A stretch of 64,000 nt of DNA from Azospirillum sp. B21 (lineage in GTDB: Bacteria; Pseudomonadota; Alphaproteobacteria; Azospirillales; Azospirillaceae): assembly GCF_008364825.1 (NCBI RefSeq), contig NZ_VTTO01000012.1, forward strand, positions 112,970-176,969, written 5' to 3'. The notes beneath the pieces are model-generated. The model was not told the DNA's origin and did not search any database. It saw nothing but the letters and a program-made list of their open reading frames with translations. This document shows, in pieces, positions 40,091 through 47,933 of this stretch. Numbering within the stretch: the first letter of the stretch is position 1; every line of letters starts with the position of its first letter. The position numbers and the translations under genes were made by a program.

Positions 40091-41449
40091 GTGAGCACGC
40101 TGAAAGCTGATGACGTCCGGAACGCTGCGCAAAAGCACGGTTGGATGGACATTCACGAGCGACTGATCGGCAACAGGCTGGACGGCCGGATCTTTCAGAA
40201 GGCGCCGGGAAGAGGGCGGTCCGTCTGCCCGATCCACGGCACGAGCAAGAGCAACGGCAGGGGTGACGGTTTCCGGTTCTTCAAGGACGCCGAAACCTCG
40301 GGCGGTGGCGTATGCAATACCTGCGGCAAATTTGCGGACGGTTTCCGGTTGCTGATGGCGATCGAAGGCTGGACATTTCCGCAGACGCTGGAGGAGGTCG
40401 CGAAAGTCGTCGGTTTTGATGTGGGCAGCGGTCGTGTCCGCAAGGACGCTCCGCCGCCTCGTGCCCGGCCGAAGGTCGAGGCCAAGCCCCCGAACGACAC
40501 CTTCATCCGCAACCTGTTGCGGCGGGCGTGGGGGGAGGCTGTTCCGGTGACCGATCCATTGGCGGCGCCATTGATGCGTTACCTAATGCGGCGCAAGCTC
40601 TCCATCGAACCCATCGCAGGTCTGAAGAACTTCCGCTTCCATCCGTCGCTCGATTACGTCGACGATGACGGCGTGGTGGTCGGTCAGTTCCCAGCTCTGC
40701 TGATGGGCGTGTCGGACGCCCTTGGGCGGCCCGCCACCATCCACCGGACCTATCTCACCGAGAACGGCGAGAAGGCTCCGGTGGAGGAACCGAAGAAGGT
40801 CTTTCCGCTGCCGAACGACCGCTCTCTGGTCATGCCCGTCGAGCATCCGCGCTTTGACGGCATGATGGTGGACGGTGGTGGCTTCATCCGCATGGGTGAA
40901 CCGCAAGCCGGCGTGCTCGGTGTTGCCGAGGGCTTTGAAACGGCCCTTGCAGTGCATCTGGCGACCGGCATGACGGTGTGGCCGTGCGTCTGTGCCGACC
41001 TTATGGAGCGGTTCATTCCGCCTGAAGGTGTGGAGCAGATCGTGGTCTGGGGCGACCTGGATCGCAGCGGCCGTGGCCGTGAGGCCGCACAACGGCTCAA
41101 GGCGAGCGCATGGGACATGGGCCGGAAGGCCCTGGTTTTCATGCCGTCGTTGTCGATCCCTGACGATGCGAAGGGGGTGGACTGGCACGATGTCTGGGTC
41201 ATGCACGGTCAGGCTGGCTTCCCTCGGTTCCGCACGGAACAGCGGGCGGTCATGCCGATGGCTGTCGGGGACGCGGGTCCGCGGTACGTGGATCGGGATG
41301 AGGGAAACCTCGAACCGACCTACGTCCAGGGTCCATGTCCGACACCGCAGAGCGATGGCGTTCGCGGCCTCGTCGCGGAACCGTCGATGCGATCGGCGGC
41401 ACCATGGACCGGTCTCCTGGGGCGGCTGCGCAGCTTCGTCAAGTTTTGA
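40091..41449 (+). CDS. Zinc-finger/Toprim plasmid primase
   Basis: 452 residues from GTG 40091 (AGGAGAA upstream). N-terminal zinc finger (VCPIHG with VCNTCG, about 45-80) as in phage P4-type and plasmid primases; a central DUF7146-like part (about 130-255); and a Toprim domain with VAEGFETALAV (about 282-292), VWGDLDRSGRG (about 320-330) and DWHDVW. It would make RNA primers for complementary-strand synthesis after transfer. No helicase domain, so it is a primase alone. Last gene of operon 2. Confidence 0.82.
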   Translation: MSTLKADDVRNAAQKHGWMDIHERLIGNRLDGRIFQKAPGRGRSVCPIHGTSKSNGRGDGFRFFKDAETSGGGVCNTCGKFADGFRLLMAIEGWTFPQTLEEVAKVVGFDVGSGRVRKDAPPPRARPKVEAKPPNDTFIRNLLRRAWGEAVPVTDPLAAPLMRYLMRRKLSIEPIAGLKNFRFHPSLDYVDDDGVVVGQFPALLMGVSDALGRPATIHRTYLTENGEKAPVEEPKKVFPLPNDRSLVMPVEHPRFDGMMVDGGGFIRMGEPQAGVLGVAEGFETALAVHLATGMTVWPCVCADLMERFIPPEGVEQIVVWGDLDRSGRGREAAQRLKASAWDMGRKALVFMPSLSIPDDAKGVDWHDVWVMHGQAGFPRFRTEQRAVMPMAVGDAGPRYVDRDEGNLEPTYVQGPCPTPQSDGVRGLVAEPSMRSAAPWTGLLGRLRSFVKF

Positions 41450-41776
41450 CGAAGCTGCAGCATGATCCTTGACGTTAGTCTGGTCCGCATCAGGCCGGCG
41501 GCGGGGGGATGCAGATCCCTTCACCCAGCTGGCCGGCTTCGAAGGCTCATCGGAGGATCACCTGGCGCTGGTGCGCCAGTGGTTCAAAGGTGCGTCTTCC
41601 CTGCACTGGTAGCGCATGGTGTTGGTGGCGCGGTTTGCCGTGTCCCCAACACCGGCGTTCTCCGGCTTACTCTTCAGCCGTGATGCCAAAACCCGAGAGC
41701 CCGTCAGTCGTCCGGTCCGGACGTCGGACGGGCTTTTTTCGTTTTCGCCTTATGACCTCGCACCTAACTCCCGCCG
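41450..41776 (+). other. Gene-free stretch ending in a terminator
   Basis: No CDS with a start signal. A frame from about 41466 to a TAG near 41610 (encoding DPFTQLAGFEGSSEDHLALV) looks protein-like but has no start codon or Shine-Dalgarno and may be a gene remnant. Confidence 0.4.
41698..41739 (+). terminator. Intrinsic terminator ending operon 2
   Basis: AGCCCGTC (41698-41705) pairs with GACGGGCT (41727-41734), followed by a T-run; inner GTCCGG/CCGGAC extends the fold. Confidence 0.8.
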
Positions 41777-42808
41777 TTAGCGAAACCGCCCGCTGATGAG
41801 AGCGTCCACGCGATCTTGGATGGGGGGATGGGTGGCGAACAACCTCCCGGCCAGACCCGCGAACAAGATCGTGTCCTTGATCCCGAACCCAGCCAAGGCG
41901 GGGGAGTGTAGAGGGTTGGTCACGACGCGCTTGCCCGACCCGTCTTCGGCTATCTTTGCGAGGGCCGCCGCCATACTGTGCGGTGATGTGAGGGCCGCGC
42001 CAGCAGCGTCCGCGTGGAACTCGCGCCAGCGGTCGAGATGGGCAATCAGCGCGCGGCACGCAAGCAGGACGATCCACGCCAACTGCGGAAGGAAGAGGGC
42101 GGCCGCGCACGCCATGGCAAGATCTCGTTGTCCATGCCAGATGCCGTACAGCAACCCGGCGCTCAACAGCAGCAGCAGGGCAGGCGAGGCGCGGAGCAGG
42201 CTGTGGGCGAAGGCCAAAGGCGAAATCAGGAACGTCGCGATGCTGTCCTGGACCGCCAGGGCGAGCGTCTTCACAAACGAGTCTCCGTGGGCGACGTGCC
42301 CGACCTCATGCCCCAGGACTGCCGCCAGCTCGTCAACTGATAGCCGGTTAACCGTGCCGACGTTAACGGCAATGAGATAGCTGCCGCGCCGGCCGATAGC
42401 AAACGCGTTAATGTCGTCGCTGGGCACGACCCCTACCATGGGCGCGGCCCGGAGGCCCGCTCGTTCGGCCATGCTCCTGACCAGTTGGTAAAGCGCCACT
42501 TCGGCCGGAGAAACGTTCTTGTTCCGCTCGACCATACGCAAGGTGATGACCTTGGCTCGCAGCGTTTTCGCGGCGCGCTGGCGCGCGAAGAGGAGGCAGC
42601 GCAGAAAGCGCTGGCACCAGCCAGCGAAGGGCAGGCCAATGAGCACCAACGCGATCCATGCAAAGGGTGTAGCGGCGCCCTCTTCCACGATGATGCAGGC
42701 GCTGTTGACCGTCACCCAGCCGAAGGGAGCCGCGGCGACGGTTGTGAGCGCAAGCAGGGCCAGAGCTGTTGTGGTCGATCGGGTCCGACCAGGGATCCGG
42801 GGGGGCAT
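41777..42808 (-). CDS. HtpX-like M48 membrane metallopeptidase
   Basis: 343 residues from the ATG at 42808 (GGAG upstream). Two N-terminal hydrophobic spans (about 12-32, 43-62), catalytic LGHEVGHVAHGD (about 172-183), two further spans (about 190-240) and the third zinc ligand in WREFHADAAGA (about 258-268). HtpX-type enzymes degrade membrane proteins. Dyad box I stands upstream in both orientations, linking the gene to the transfer regulon; it may trim or clear envelope transfer proteins. Chromosomal HtpX is usually shorter (about 290). Confidence 0.85.
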   Translation of the reverse strand: MPPRIPGRTRSTTTALALLALTTVAAAPFGWVTVNSACIIVEEGAATPFAWIALVLIGLPFAGWCQRFLRCLLFARQRAAKTLRAKVITLRMVERNKNVSPAEVALYQLVRSMAERAGLRAAPMVGVVPSDDINAFAIGRRGSYLIAVNVGTVNRLSVDELAAVLGHEVGHVAHGDSFVKTLALAVQDSIATFLISPLAFAHSLLRASPALLLLLSAGLLYGIWHGQRDLAMACAAALFLPQLAWIVLLACRALIAHLDRWREFHADAAGAALTSPHSMAAALAKIAEDGSGKRVVTNPLHSPALAGFGIKDTILFAGLAGRLFATHPPIQDRVDALISGRFR

Positions 42809-42852
42809 GATTACTCCGTGGGAAGGGTCGCAGAGCTGCGGCAACTGCGCCG

Positions 42853-42947
42853 ATCCTAGAGCGTCGGCTGGTTCTATCGCGCCGCTGAAAGACGTGGAAA
42901 TCCGTCGCCTTTCCCCGGCGCGAAGCGGCTGCGCGTCCCGGTAGGAT
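42853..42947. promoter_or_regulatory. Bidirectional dyad box I
   Basis: Dyad 42887-42913. GGCGCG flanks it on both sides and TAGGAT stands 28 nt away in both directions: minus-strand at 42858-42853, plus-strand at 42942-42947. It serves the M48 gene and the gene at 42977. Confidence 0.8.
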
Positions 42948-42976
42948 GCCGGCAACAAGCACTGGAGTTTACCCCG

Positions 42977-43243
42977 ATGGTCAACATGATCCTGCGAACC
43001 TTCTTGTTCGCCTTCTTCCTGCAGGTCGTGCGTTCACCGTTGGTTATGATGGTGATCGGTGTCGGTGTCGGCATGTACTTCGAACACACGCGGCCGGGCA
43101 CGACTGCCGTTGCAGTTCACTGGGCCACCGGCGAGTTGGGCGGGGCTCTTGATGCCGTGAACCCGTTGGCCGGGTGGCTGGGCACCGATCCTCGGCCCGT
43201 GCAAGCGTCGGGATGGGACACCGGAGCTTACAAGCTGCGCTGA
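42977..43243 (+). CDS. Small membrane protein of the dyad regulon
   Basis: 88 residues from ATG 42977. Hydrophobic spans about 4-17 and 20-34, then a periplasmic or cytoplasmic tail with GELGGALDAVNPLAGWLG. No family recognised. It is expressed from the plus side of box I, divergent from the M48 gene, and ends at a strong hairpin shared with the convergent gene. Membership in the transfer regulon is inferred. Confidence 0.6.
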   Translation: MVNMILRTFLFAFFLQVVRSPLVMMVIGVGVGMYFEHTRPGTTAVAVHWATGELGGALDAVNPLAGWLGTDPRPVQASGWDTGAYKLR

Positions 43244-43247
43244 AATG

Positions 43248-43280
43248 CGAACGGCCGGGGATGTGCCCCCCGGCCGTTCG
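43248..43280. terminator. Bidirectional hairpin between convergent genes
   Basis: Perfect 13-bp stem CGAACGGCCGGGG (43248-43260) with CCCCGGCCGTTCG (43268-43280); no clear T-run. Confidence 0.6.
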
Positions 43281-43302
43281 TCATGTCTCAGCTCTGCCCG
43301 CG

Positions 43303-43833
43303 TCACGGGGGCAGCATCGCCTTGTCGTAGCGGGCTTGGTCCCGTTGGGACGCCGGATAGAACCGCTTGCGGCAGAGGTCGATCACTTCTTTAACCGGCA
43401 TCGGCTCGCAGACACAGGCAGGCGGGTCGTTGGTGGCCGCCATGTACGCTAGATATGACGCGAGTTTGCCCACGACCTTGTTGTTGAGGTACTTGGCCGG
43501 CAAGGCATCTTGAACGATCTGACCGGCGATAGGCGCGAAGTAGGGATTATCGGCAAATGGCGAGTTGGTCACCTCTTCGTAGAAGAGGCACTCTTGGCCG
43601 CTGTAGCGAGACCGCACCTCCGCTGTCAGCGGCGACATCGCGACAGAAAACTCGGCGGTGCTGACGCTACTGGCAAGCACCCGGAGGATGATGGTTAGGT
43701 CGCCCTTTTCAACGGCCACCGCCTGCGTCGCCGCCTCCGTGCTCTTCCATGGGTTCTGCTGGGGCGCCGCGCTGGCGGAGCCCGCAGCCGCCATCAGCAA
43801 CAAGCCGATGGCGAGCGTGCGGAGGTGAGGCAT
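43303..43833 (-). CDS. Unknown secreted periplasmic protein
   Basis: 176 residues with a signal peptide (about 1-22, ASA). Four or more Cys late in the chain (ECLFYEE, ACVCEPM, DLCRKRF) and a helical end. It starts 5 bp after the DsbA-like gene, so the two form one operon under dyad box J and the Cys may be a substrate of that enzyme. No family recognised. Confidence 0.65.
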   Translation of the reverse strand: MPHLRTLAIGLLLMAAAGSASAAPQQNPWKSTEAATQAVAVEKGDLTIILRVLASSVSTAEFSVAMSPLTAEVRSRYSGQECLFYEEVTNSPFADNPYFAPIAGQIVQDALPAKYLNNKVVGKLASYLAYMAATNDPPACVCEPMPVKEVIDLCRKRFYPASQRDQARYDKAMLPP

Positions 43834-43838
43834 TTGGC

Positions 43839-44780
43839 TCAGCTCTTCTTGCGGGCCTGATCGATCATTGCCTGCATCTGGGATGTCGGAGCGTACCCCG
43901 GCATGGTCGCGCCGCCGTCCAGATAGAAGAACGGAGTGCCCTGGATCCCCAGGCTCTGGCCGAGATTGAAGTCGTTGGTGACCAGTGAGGCCACCTTCTC
44001 CGACGTCATGTCCTTCCGCAGCTGTTCGACGTCCAATCCGATGTCCGAGCGGGCGGCCAGTTGCAGGATGCTCGCTTCGCTGATCTCCGTCAGCTTGTAC
44101 AGTTCGCGATGAAAGTCATTGTGCTTGCCCTGCAGCGCGGCTGCACGTGCCGCCTGGGCGGCGAGCCGGGAGGTCGGAGACAGGATGGGCAGTTCGCGAT
44201 AGACCACCTGAAGGTCCGGGTTGTTGGCAAGAAGCTCGTCGATGACCGGCTGGGCCTTCTTGCAGTAGGTGCAGTTGTAGTCTGCGAACATCACCAGCCG
44301 CACCTTGGCGCCGGTCACAGCACCGGCCTTGATTGCGTCCTTTTCGAATAGCTCGGACGCACGGGCCGCGAAGTTCTCCGACTTCGGAGCACGCGCCTGC
44401 TGCTGCTCAGCCAAGTGCTTGTTGACGCTCTCGAACACATAGCCCGCATTGTCTTTCACCCACTGGCGCAGCACCTCGTCGAGCTGCTTCGCGTCGAGGG
44501 CTGTGTTCGTTGAGACCGCTGCCGACGGGGTGACCGCGGCAGCTTCTGCGGCTTTACGAAGGACCTGCCCCGTATTCGCGGGCATGGCGTCGCTGCGGTC
44601 TCGGATCTGAGTGGTTTGCCGCAGCTGCTCATTCTCAATGGTGAGCTTCGCATTCTGCTGGGTAAGCCGCTCGACGCGATTCATCAGAGCGTCGACGATG
44701 CCGTCGACGTCCGCTGCAGACGCAGGAGCGGCGACGGAGAGTGCGAGAAGGACGGGCAGGGTCAGTAGGGGGCGCTTCAC
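43839..44780 (-). CDS. DsbA/DsbG-like periplasmic thiol oxidoreductase with coiled-coil N-terminus
   Basis: 313 residues with a signal peptide (about 1-22). An N-terminal coiled coil (about 28-58, RVERLTQQNAKLTIENEQL) and linker precede a DsbA-like domain (about 150-313) with active site NCTYCKKAQP and cis-Pro loop QGTPFFYLDG. The coiled coil suggests a trimer or anchor, as in Salmonella ScsC-like and BdbD-like proteins. Dyad box J lies upstream in the right orientation, so it likely oxidises transfer proteins alongside DsbC. Confidence 0.85.
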   Translation of the reverse strand: MKRPLLTLPVLLALSVAAPASAADVDGIVDALMNRVERLTQQNAKLTIENEQLRQTTQIRDRSDAMPANTGQVLRKAAEAAAVTPSAAVSTNTALDAKQLDEVLRQWVKDNAGYVFESVNKHLAEQQQARAPKSENFAARASELFEKDAIKAGAVTGAKVRLVMFADYNCTYCKKAQPVIDELLANNPDLQVVYRELPILSPTSRLAAQAARAAALQGKHNDFHRELYKLTEISEASILQLAARSDIGLDVEQLRKDMTSEKVASLVTNDFNLGQSLGIQGTPFFYLDGGATMPGYAPTSQMQAMIDQARKKS

Positions 44781-44810
44781 TCTTCATCTCCGGGTAGTCA
44801 CGTTGCCGGA

Positions 44811-44905
44811 AGACTAGCGCCATTGACCAATTTGGCGCGCCGCCGAAAGACACCGAAAACCGTTGCCTTTCTCTGTAGAGAAACGGCGTTTGAAGCTGCT
44901 AGGCG
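44811..44905. promoter_or_regulatory. Bidirectional dyad box J
   Basis: Dyad 44845-44871. Minus strand: GGCGGCGCG follows and TAGTCT stands at 44816-44811. Plus strand: no GGCGCG, but TAGGCG stands at 44900-44905, again 28 nt away. Serves the DsbA-like operon and the gene at 44938. Confidence 0.7.
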
Positions 44906-44937
44906 GTTCAATTGGAATTGCCTCGGGAGCTTACGAG

Positions 44938-45507
44938 ATGACACGCGCGCTTGCGGTCGCGGCCATCGCCCTTCTCGCCACCCTTCATGTCGCGGAGGCG
45001 GCAGGCACTGCTCCTCTGGATGGTTCTCTGGCAAGCCGATGCGGCCAAGAGAGCGGAGCGGGCATTCAGGACTATGCGTCCAATCCGGCAGCCTCACTTG
45101 TCGTCGAGGTGACGCTGTTTGACAGCGCGAACCGCGTCATCGAACAGGTGCCATTCATCACACAGCCGAACGCGGAGGTGTCTGCGCACTCCATCGAGAA
45201 GCGGACCTTTGCGCTGGCCGGGAAGGATGGCGCACCGCCGGCGATCGTCTGTACCGGCCATATCACTGCGGTGCGAGTGACGCCGCATACTTCCCGCGAC
45301 GCCTCTGTCGAGTTGGTGGTAGAAGCGGCGGCGCTCCGCCGACCGGACGTGATGGTAGAACAGCGAAAGCTGAGCAAGGCGCCGGAGCCGGATCAGGTCC
45401 GGGTCGAAGAAACGGTGCGCATGCAAGAGGGGCAGCGTGTGGTGCTGAAGGTCGGCGGCAACGGGCCGGTGCGACGGATTGCCGTTGCTTTCGGCCGCAC
45501 GCGTTGA
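44938..45507 (+). CDS. Unknown secreted protein of the dyad regulon
   Basis: 189 residues from ATG 44938 (GGGAG upstream), signal peptide about 1-21 (AEA). Beta-rich, with two Cys (SRCGQESG, IVCTGHITA) that may form a disulphide. No family recognised. It is divergent from the DsbA-like gene under box J. The longer frame from 44863 overlaps the box and is rejected. Confidence 0.65.
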   Translation: MTRALAVAAIALLATLHVAEAAGTAPLDGSLASRCGQESGAGIQDYASNPAASLVVEVTLFDSANRVIEQVPFITQPNAEVSAHSIEKRTFALAGKDGAPPAIVCTGHITAVRVTPHTSRDASVELVVEAAALRRPDVMVEQRKLSKAPEPDQVRVEETVRMQEGQRVVLKVGGNGPVRRIAVAFGRTR

Positions 45508-45697
45508 TGCCGCCGGACAGTCCAGCGCACGGTCGGGCACGACATTAGATCGTCTGATTTCCCGCTATACCAACTGGGCCGGTCCCCACTAGCTCCGACC
45601 GTACGTGGGGCCTTAGGCCTGTCACGTTGTGGAACTGTGGGCGAGAAAGAACGTCCGACGGTAGGTCGGACCCGGTGCCCTTCGCTCGGAGGTGCGC

Positions 45698-46423
45698 TCA
45701 CTCGGCCGCAAAGGCCACATTGGCAAATGGTGGGGTGGCATCTTGGGGGCGTCCCCGTCGAAGCAGCTTCCGCGCACGGTTCGCGATTGCCCCTTCCGTC
45801 CGGTGCGGCAGCAAGCGCCTGATCTCTTTGAGCGTGGCGCTCTTCCACATCCGGAGCACGAGTGCGTCCTCGTCGCCCTTCCAGACGTTTTTGGCATGGC
45901 GACCTGATACCGCCGTGGCCTGGGCACTCCTGGGTCGGCGAAGATGGGCCTCGCGGGCGGCTCGACGAATTCGGGACAGCGACTTTTCTGGCAGCCGGCG
46001 CACGATGTCATCCATCATCACGTCCGGCGACGGATAGCTGTCCAGCAACACCAGAAACTCGCCGGTGGTCCACCCGGTAGGCGGGGCGGGCGAGTTGATC
46101 CTAACGTCGGACTCTCCTGTCTCCGTTGCAGTCAAACCGAGTTCCAGTGAGCGATCGATGTTGCCAATGCGGTGGGGCCCAGGCAGTGCGGCGACGATCT
46201 CAATCAGGCAAGCATCGGCGGGTTCCATCTCCTGCAGTACGCGGTCCTCGTCCGGTTTCCACTTGCGATCCGGATTGGTCTTGCGCCGAAGCTTCATGCG
46301 TCGCGCCTCGGATCGAATGCCATTCCAACTCCGCTTAGGCAGCAGGACCTGAAGCTGGGATCGCTCCATGGTCGGGTAGTGCTTGCGGATGATCTCTCGT
46401 TCTTCGTCAGTTATGTGGCCCAT
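45698..46423 (-). CDS. Protein with four Myb/SANT-like helix-turn-helix units
   Basis: 241 residues from ATG 46423. Four units of about 45 residues recur: EEREIIRKHYP with WNGIRSEARRM (5-42), WKPDEDRVLQEM (50-95), WTTGEFLVLLDSYP with SRIRRAAREAHL (112-158), and WKGDEDALVLRMW with GAIANRARKLL (180-222). Each has the tryptophan/acidic first helix and Arg-rich recognition helix of Myb/SANT or GcrA-like DNA-binding folds. It is therefore a candidate regulator. A right-half dyad box with TATAGT lies upstream, so it may be part of the transfer regulon. The fold is judged by eye. Confidence 0.65.
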   Translation of the reverse strand: MGHITDEEREIIRKHYPTMERSQLQVLLPKRSWNGIRSEARRMKLRRKTNPDRKWKPDEDRVLQEMEPADACLIEIVAALPGPHRIGNIDRSLELGLTATETGESDVRINSPAPPTGWTTGEFLVLLDSYPSPDVMMDDIVRRLPEKSLSRIRRAAREAHLRRPRSAQATAVSGRHAKNVWKGDEDALVLRMWKSATLKEIRRLLPHRTEGAIANRARKLLRRGRPQDATPPFANVAFAAE

Positions 46424-46456
46424 AGCATGCAAGCGCGTGGTTCGTCGTCCAGCGTC

Positions 46457-46516
46457 ACTATAGCGGCAATGGATTGCCCTTGCGCCGGAGAAAGGCATTG
46501 GAAACAACCACATTTT
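46457..46516 (-). promoter_or_regulatory. Degenerate dyad box K
   Basis: Minus strand: right arm GCCTTTC and CGGCGCAA are conserved, the left arm is lost, and TATAGT (46462-46457) stands 27 nt after the box. Head of the Myb/SANT-like gene. Confidence 0.55.
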
Positions 46517-46677
46517 GGGCTTTCAGCAGCGAGCCGAGAAGCGATGAAAATCATCGTCATTTGGTACTAGCGGAACGAAACTCGTTACCGTAAAATCAAG
46601 CCACTTTGATTCGTATGCTTGTCGCGACGAATCTAGTCGGTTTCCATGCATGTTGCTGGAAGCTAGTTGATCTAAAA

Positions 46678-46734
46678 AGTGCTAGTTGGGCACTATAAAT
46701 AACCAGCATCTATGTTCTGGTACTCGCCAGAACA
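46678..46734 (+). promoter_or_regulatory. TAGTTGG-loop hairpin P3, head of operon 3
   Basis: Stem AGTGC (46678-46682) with GCACT (46690-46694), loop TAGTTGG, tail ATAAATAACCAGCA (46695-46708), second hairpin TGTTCTGG/CCAGAACA (46713-46720, 46727-46734). Confidence 0.75.
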
Positions 46735-46819
46735 CATGCATGAAGCGCTCCGCCTTAGGGCGTCGCTTCAGCAGATGTCGAGGCGCTCTTCTTGTGCGCT
46801 TGTCGATGAACATCCCCAT

Positions 46820-46850
46820 CCGGGACCACGCTTCCCGGAAGGGGCGTGGT
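46820..46850 (+). promoter_or_regulatory. GC leader L19
   Basis: ACCACG (46825-46830) pairs with CGTGGT (46845-46850) around CCC/GGG; competing CCGGG/CCCGG (46820-46824, 46834-46838). The outer pair is unlike the other leaders but complementary. Confidence 0.65.
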
Positions 46851-46880
46851 TTATCTTCCATCATCGTAGTGGAGAAAACC

Positions 46881-47168
46881 ATGACTGTTCTTTTGTCCAA
46901 CGTCACCAGCAACCTTGAGAACGCTGAGCTGAACGCCCGGTTTGCGGCGGACTGGCAGCGTTACAAGTCTGGCGATGCGAATGTCTGCTTCGTCACCACG
47001 AGCGACGAGGACGGCGACATCGCCTACTGGCTGGTGCTGCGAGAAGCCTCCGAGATCCTCGTCTACTCGATGGATCTGGACGAGACGATCGAAGCGATTG
47101 CCTGGTCGCTCAGCTGCTTCGGCAGCGAGGCGGCAATGCTTGAGCAGTATCCGATGCTCAAGCGGTAA
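46881..47168 (+). CDS. Small unknown acidic protein
   Basis: 95 residues from the ATG at 46881 (GTGGAG upstream). Acidic alpha/beta protein with FAADWQRYKSGDANVCFVTT, DIAYWLVLREASEILVYSMD and a helical end. No family recognised. First gene after hairpin P3. Its size and charge resemble DNA-mimic anti-restriction proteins only in a general way. Confidence 0.6.
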   Translation: MTVLLSNVTSNLENAELNARFAADWQRYKSGDANVCFVTTSDEDGDIAYWLVLREASEILVYSMDLDETIEAIAWSLSCFGSEAAMLEQYPMLKR

Positions 47169-47312
47169 GGACCATCTGCGCGCCCCTGAACCCGGCGCAG
47201 TTGGTTGAGCGGCGTAGCCGCTCAACGCCAAAAATGGTGCTGCCTAGCGCGTCGTTTCCGCACGACCGCTCGGCCGGCGCTTGTTCGCCGAAGCCTCAGC
47301 TTCGGTCCTCTT

Positions 47313-47368
47313 GGGGGCGCATCGTCCCCGTCGGGAACCGAGCGTCCTCTCCCACCACCGTCGGAGAG
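47313..47368 (+). promoter_or_regulatory. GC leader L20 with SD-pairing stem
   Basis: GGGCGC (47315-47320) with GCGTCC (47342-47347); inner CCC/GGG; competing with CGTCCCC (47323-47329). CTCTCC (47347-47352) pairs with the Shine-Dalgarno GGAGAG (47363-47368). Confidence 0.65.
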
Positions 47369-47373
47369 AGACG

Positions 47374-47745
47374 ATGAGCATCTTCCATTGGATCATGAAC
47401 GAGCTCCGTGCTTGGGAAATGTTGGGCCGCGTCTACTTTCATGCCCAACGTGACTTCGAGAAGCTGCTCGACATAATCGGTGATCTGCGCGACCCGACTC
47501 TCCACCTCTGCCCCTTTGATGAGGAGGACCTGGTCCGCAAGTTCCGCTCCGGCGCGAACTTTATGATCGCCAGCTACGAGTGGATGCTGCAAGGGTACCT
47601 TGGACAGAAGCCGCGCATTGCCGCGGATATGACCAATCGTCGCAACATCCTTCTCTCGTTTATGGCGATTGAGCCGGAGGAGTTCCGAGAGGTTCGCGGC
47701 CAATCGCAGCAACTTGAATCCGCAGCAGAGAATTCAATGCTGTGA
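47374..47745 (+). CDS. Unknown soluble protein
   Basis: 123 residues from ATG 47374 (GGAGAGAG upstream). Helical, with HWIMNELRAWEMLGRVYFHAQ and DLVRKFRSGANFMIASYEWML. No family recognised; no signal peptide. Operon 3, leader L20. Confidence 0.6.
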   Translation: MSIFHWIMNELRAWEMLGRVYFHAQRDFEKLLDIIGDLRDPTLHLCPFDEEDLVRKFRSGANFMIASYEWMLQGYLGQKPRIAADMTNRRNILLSFMAIEPEEFREVRGQSQQLESAAENSML

Positions 47746-47874
47746 TGATTCAGCAAAGTTGACTTGGCCTACTGTCTCATTTGAGCGGTTTCGATGGTCG
47801 ACACCTTCTTCACCTACGGTGACGCGCATCGCGATTTAGCGGGCGCGTAGCAACGAAAGACCCAACCCCAACCG

Positions 47875-47912
47875 GGGGCGCGCCTGTGCCCCGTGTTGGG
47901 CCGTGGCGCGCC
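47875..47912 (+). promoter_or_regulatory. GC leader L21
   Basis: Perfect 8-bp outer stem of GGCGCGCC with itself (47877-47884, 47905-47912); inner GCCC/GGGC (47888-47891, 47898-47901). Confidence 0.7.
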
Positions 47913-47933
47913 TCACTTCTGAAAAGGTGCATC

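Larger units (their letters stand above)
46424..46880 (+). other. Intergenic region with AT-rich core
   Basis: Holds box K at its left end, an unusually AT-rich stretch (about 46540-46710), hairpin P3 and leader L19. No CDS seen. Confidence 0.55.

Noticed and set aside
41462..41683. 73-residue open frame after the primase gene
   Set aside because: No ribosome site and poor composition; another frame in the same stretch looks more protein-like but has no start codon.
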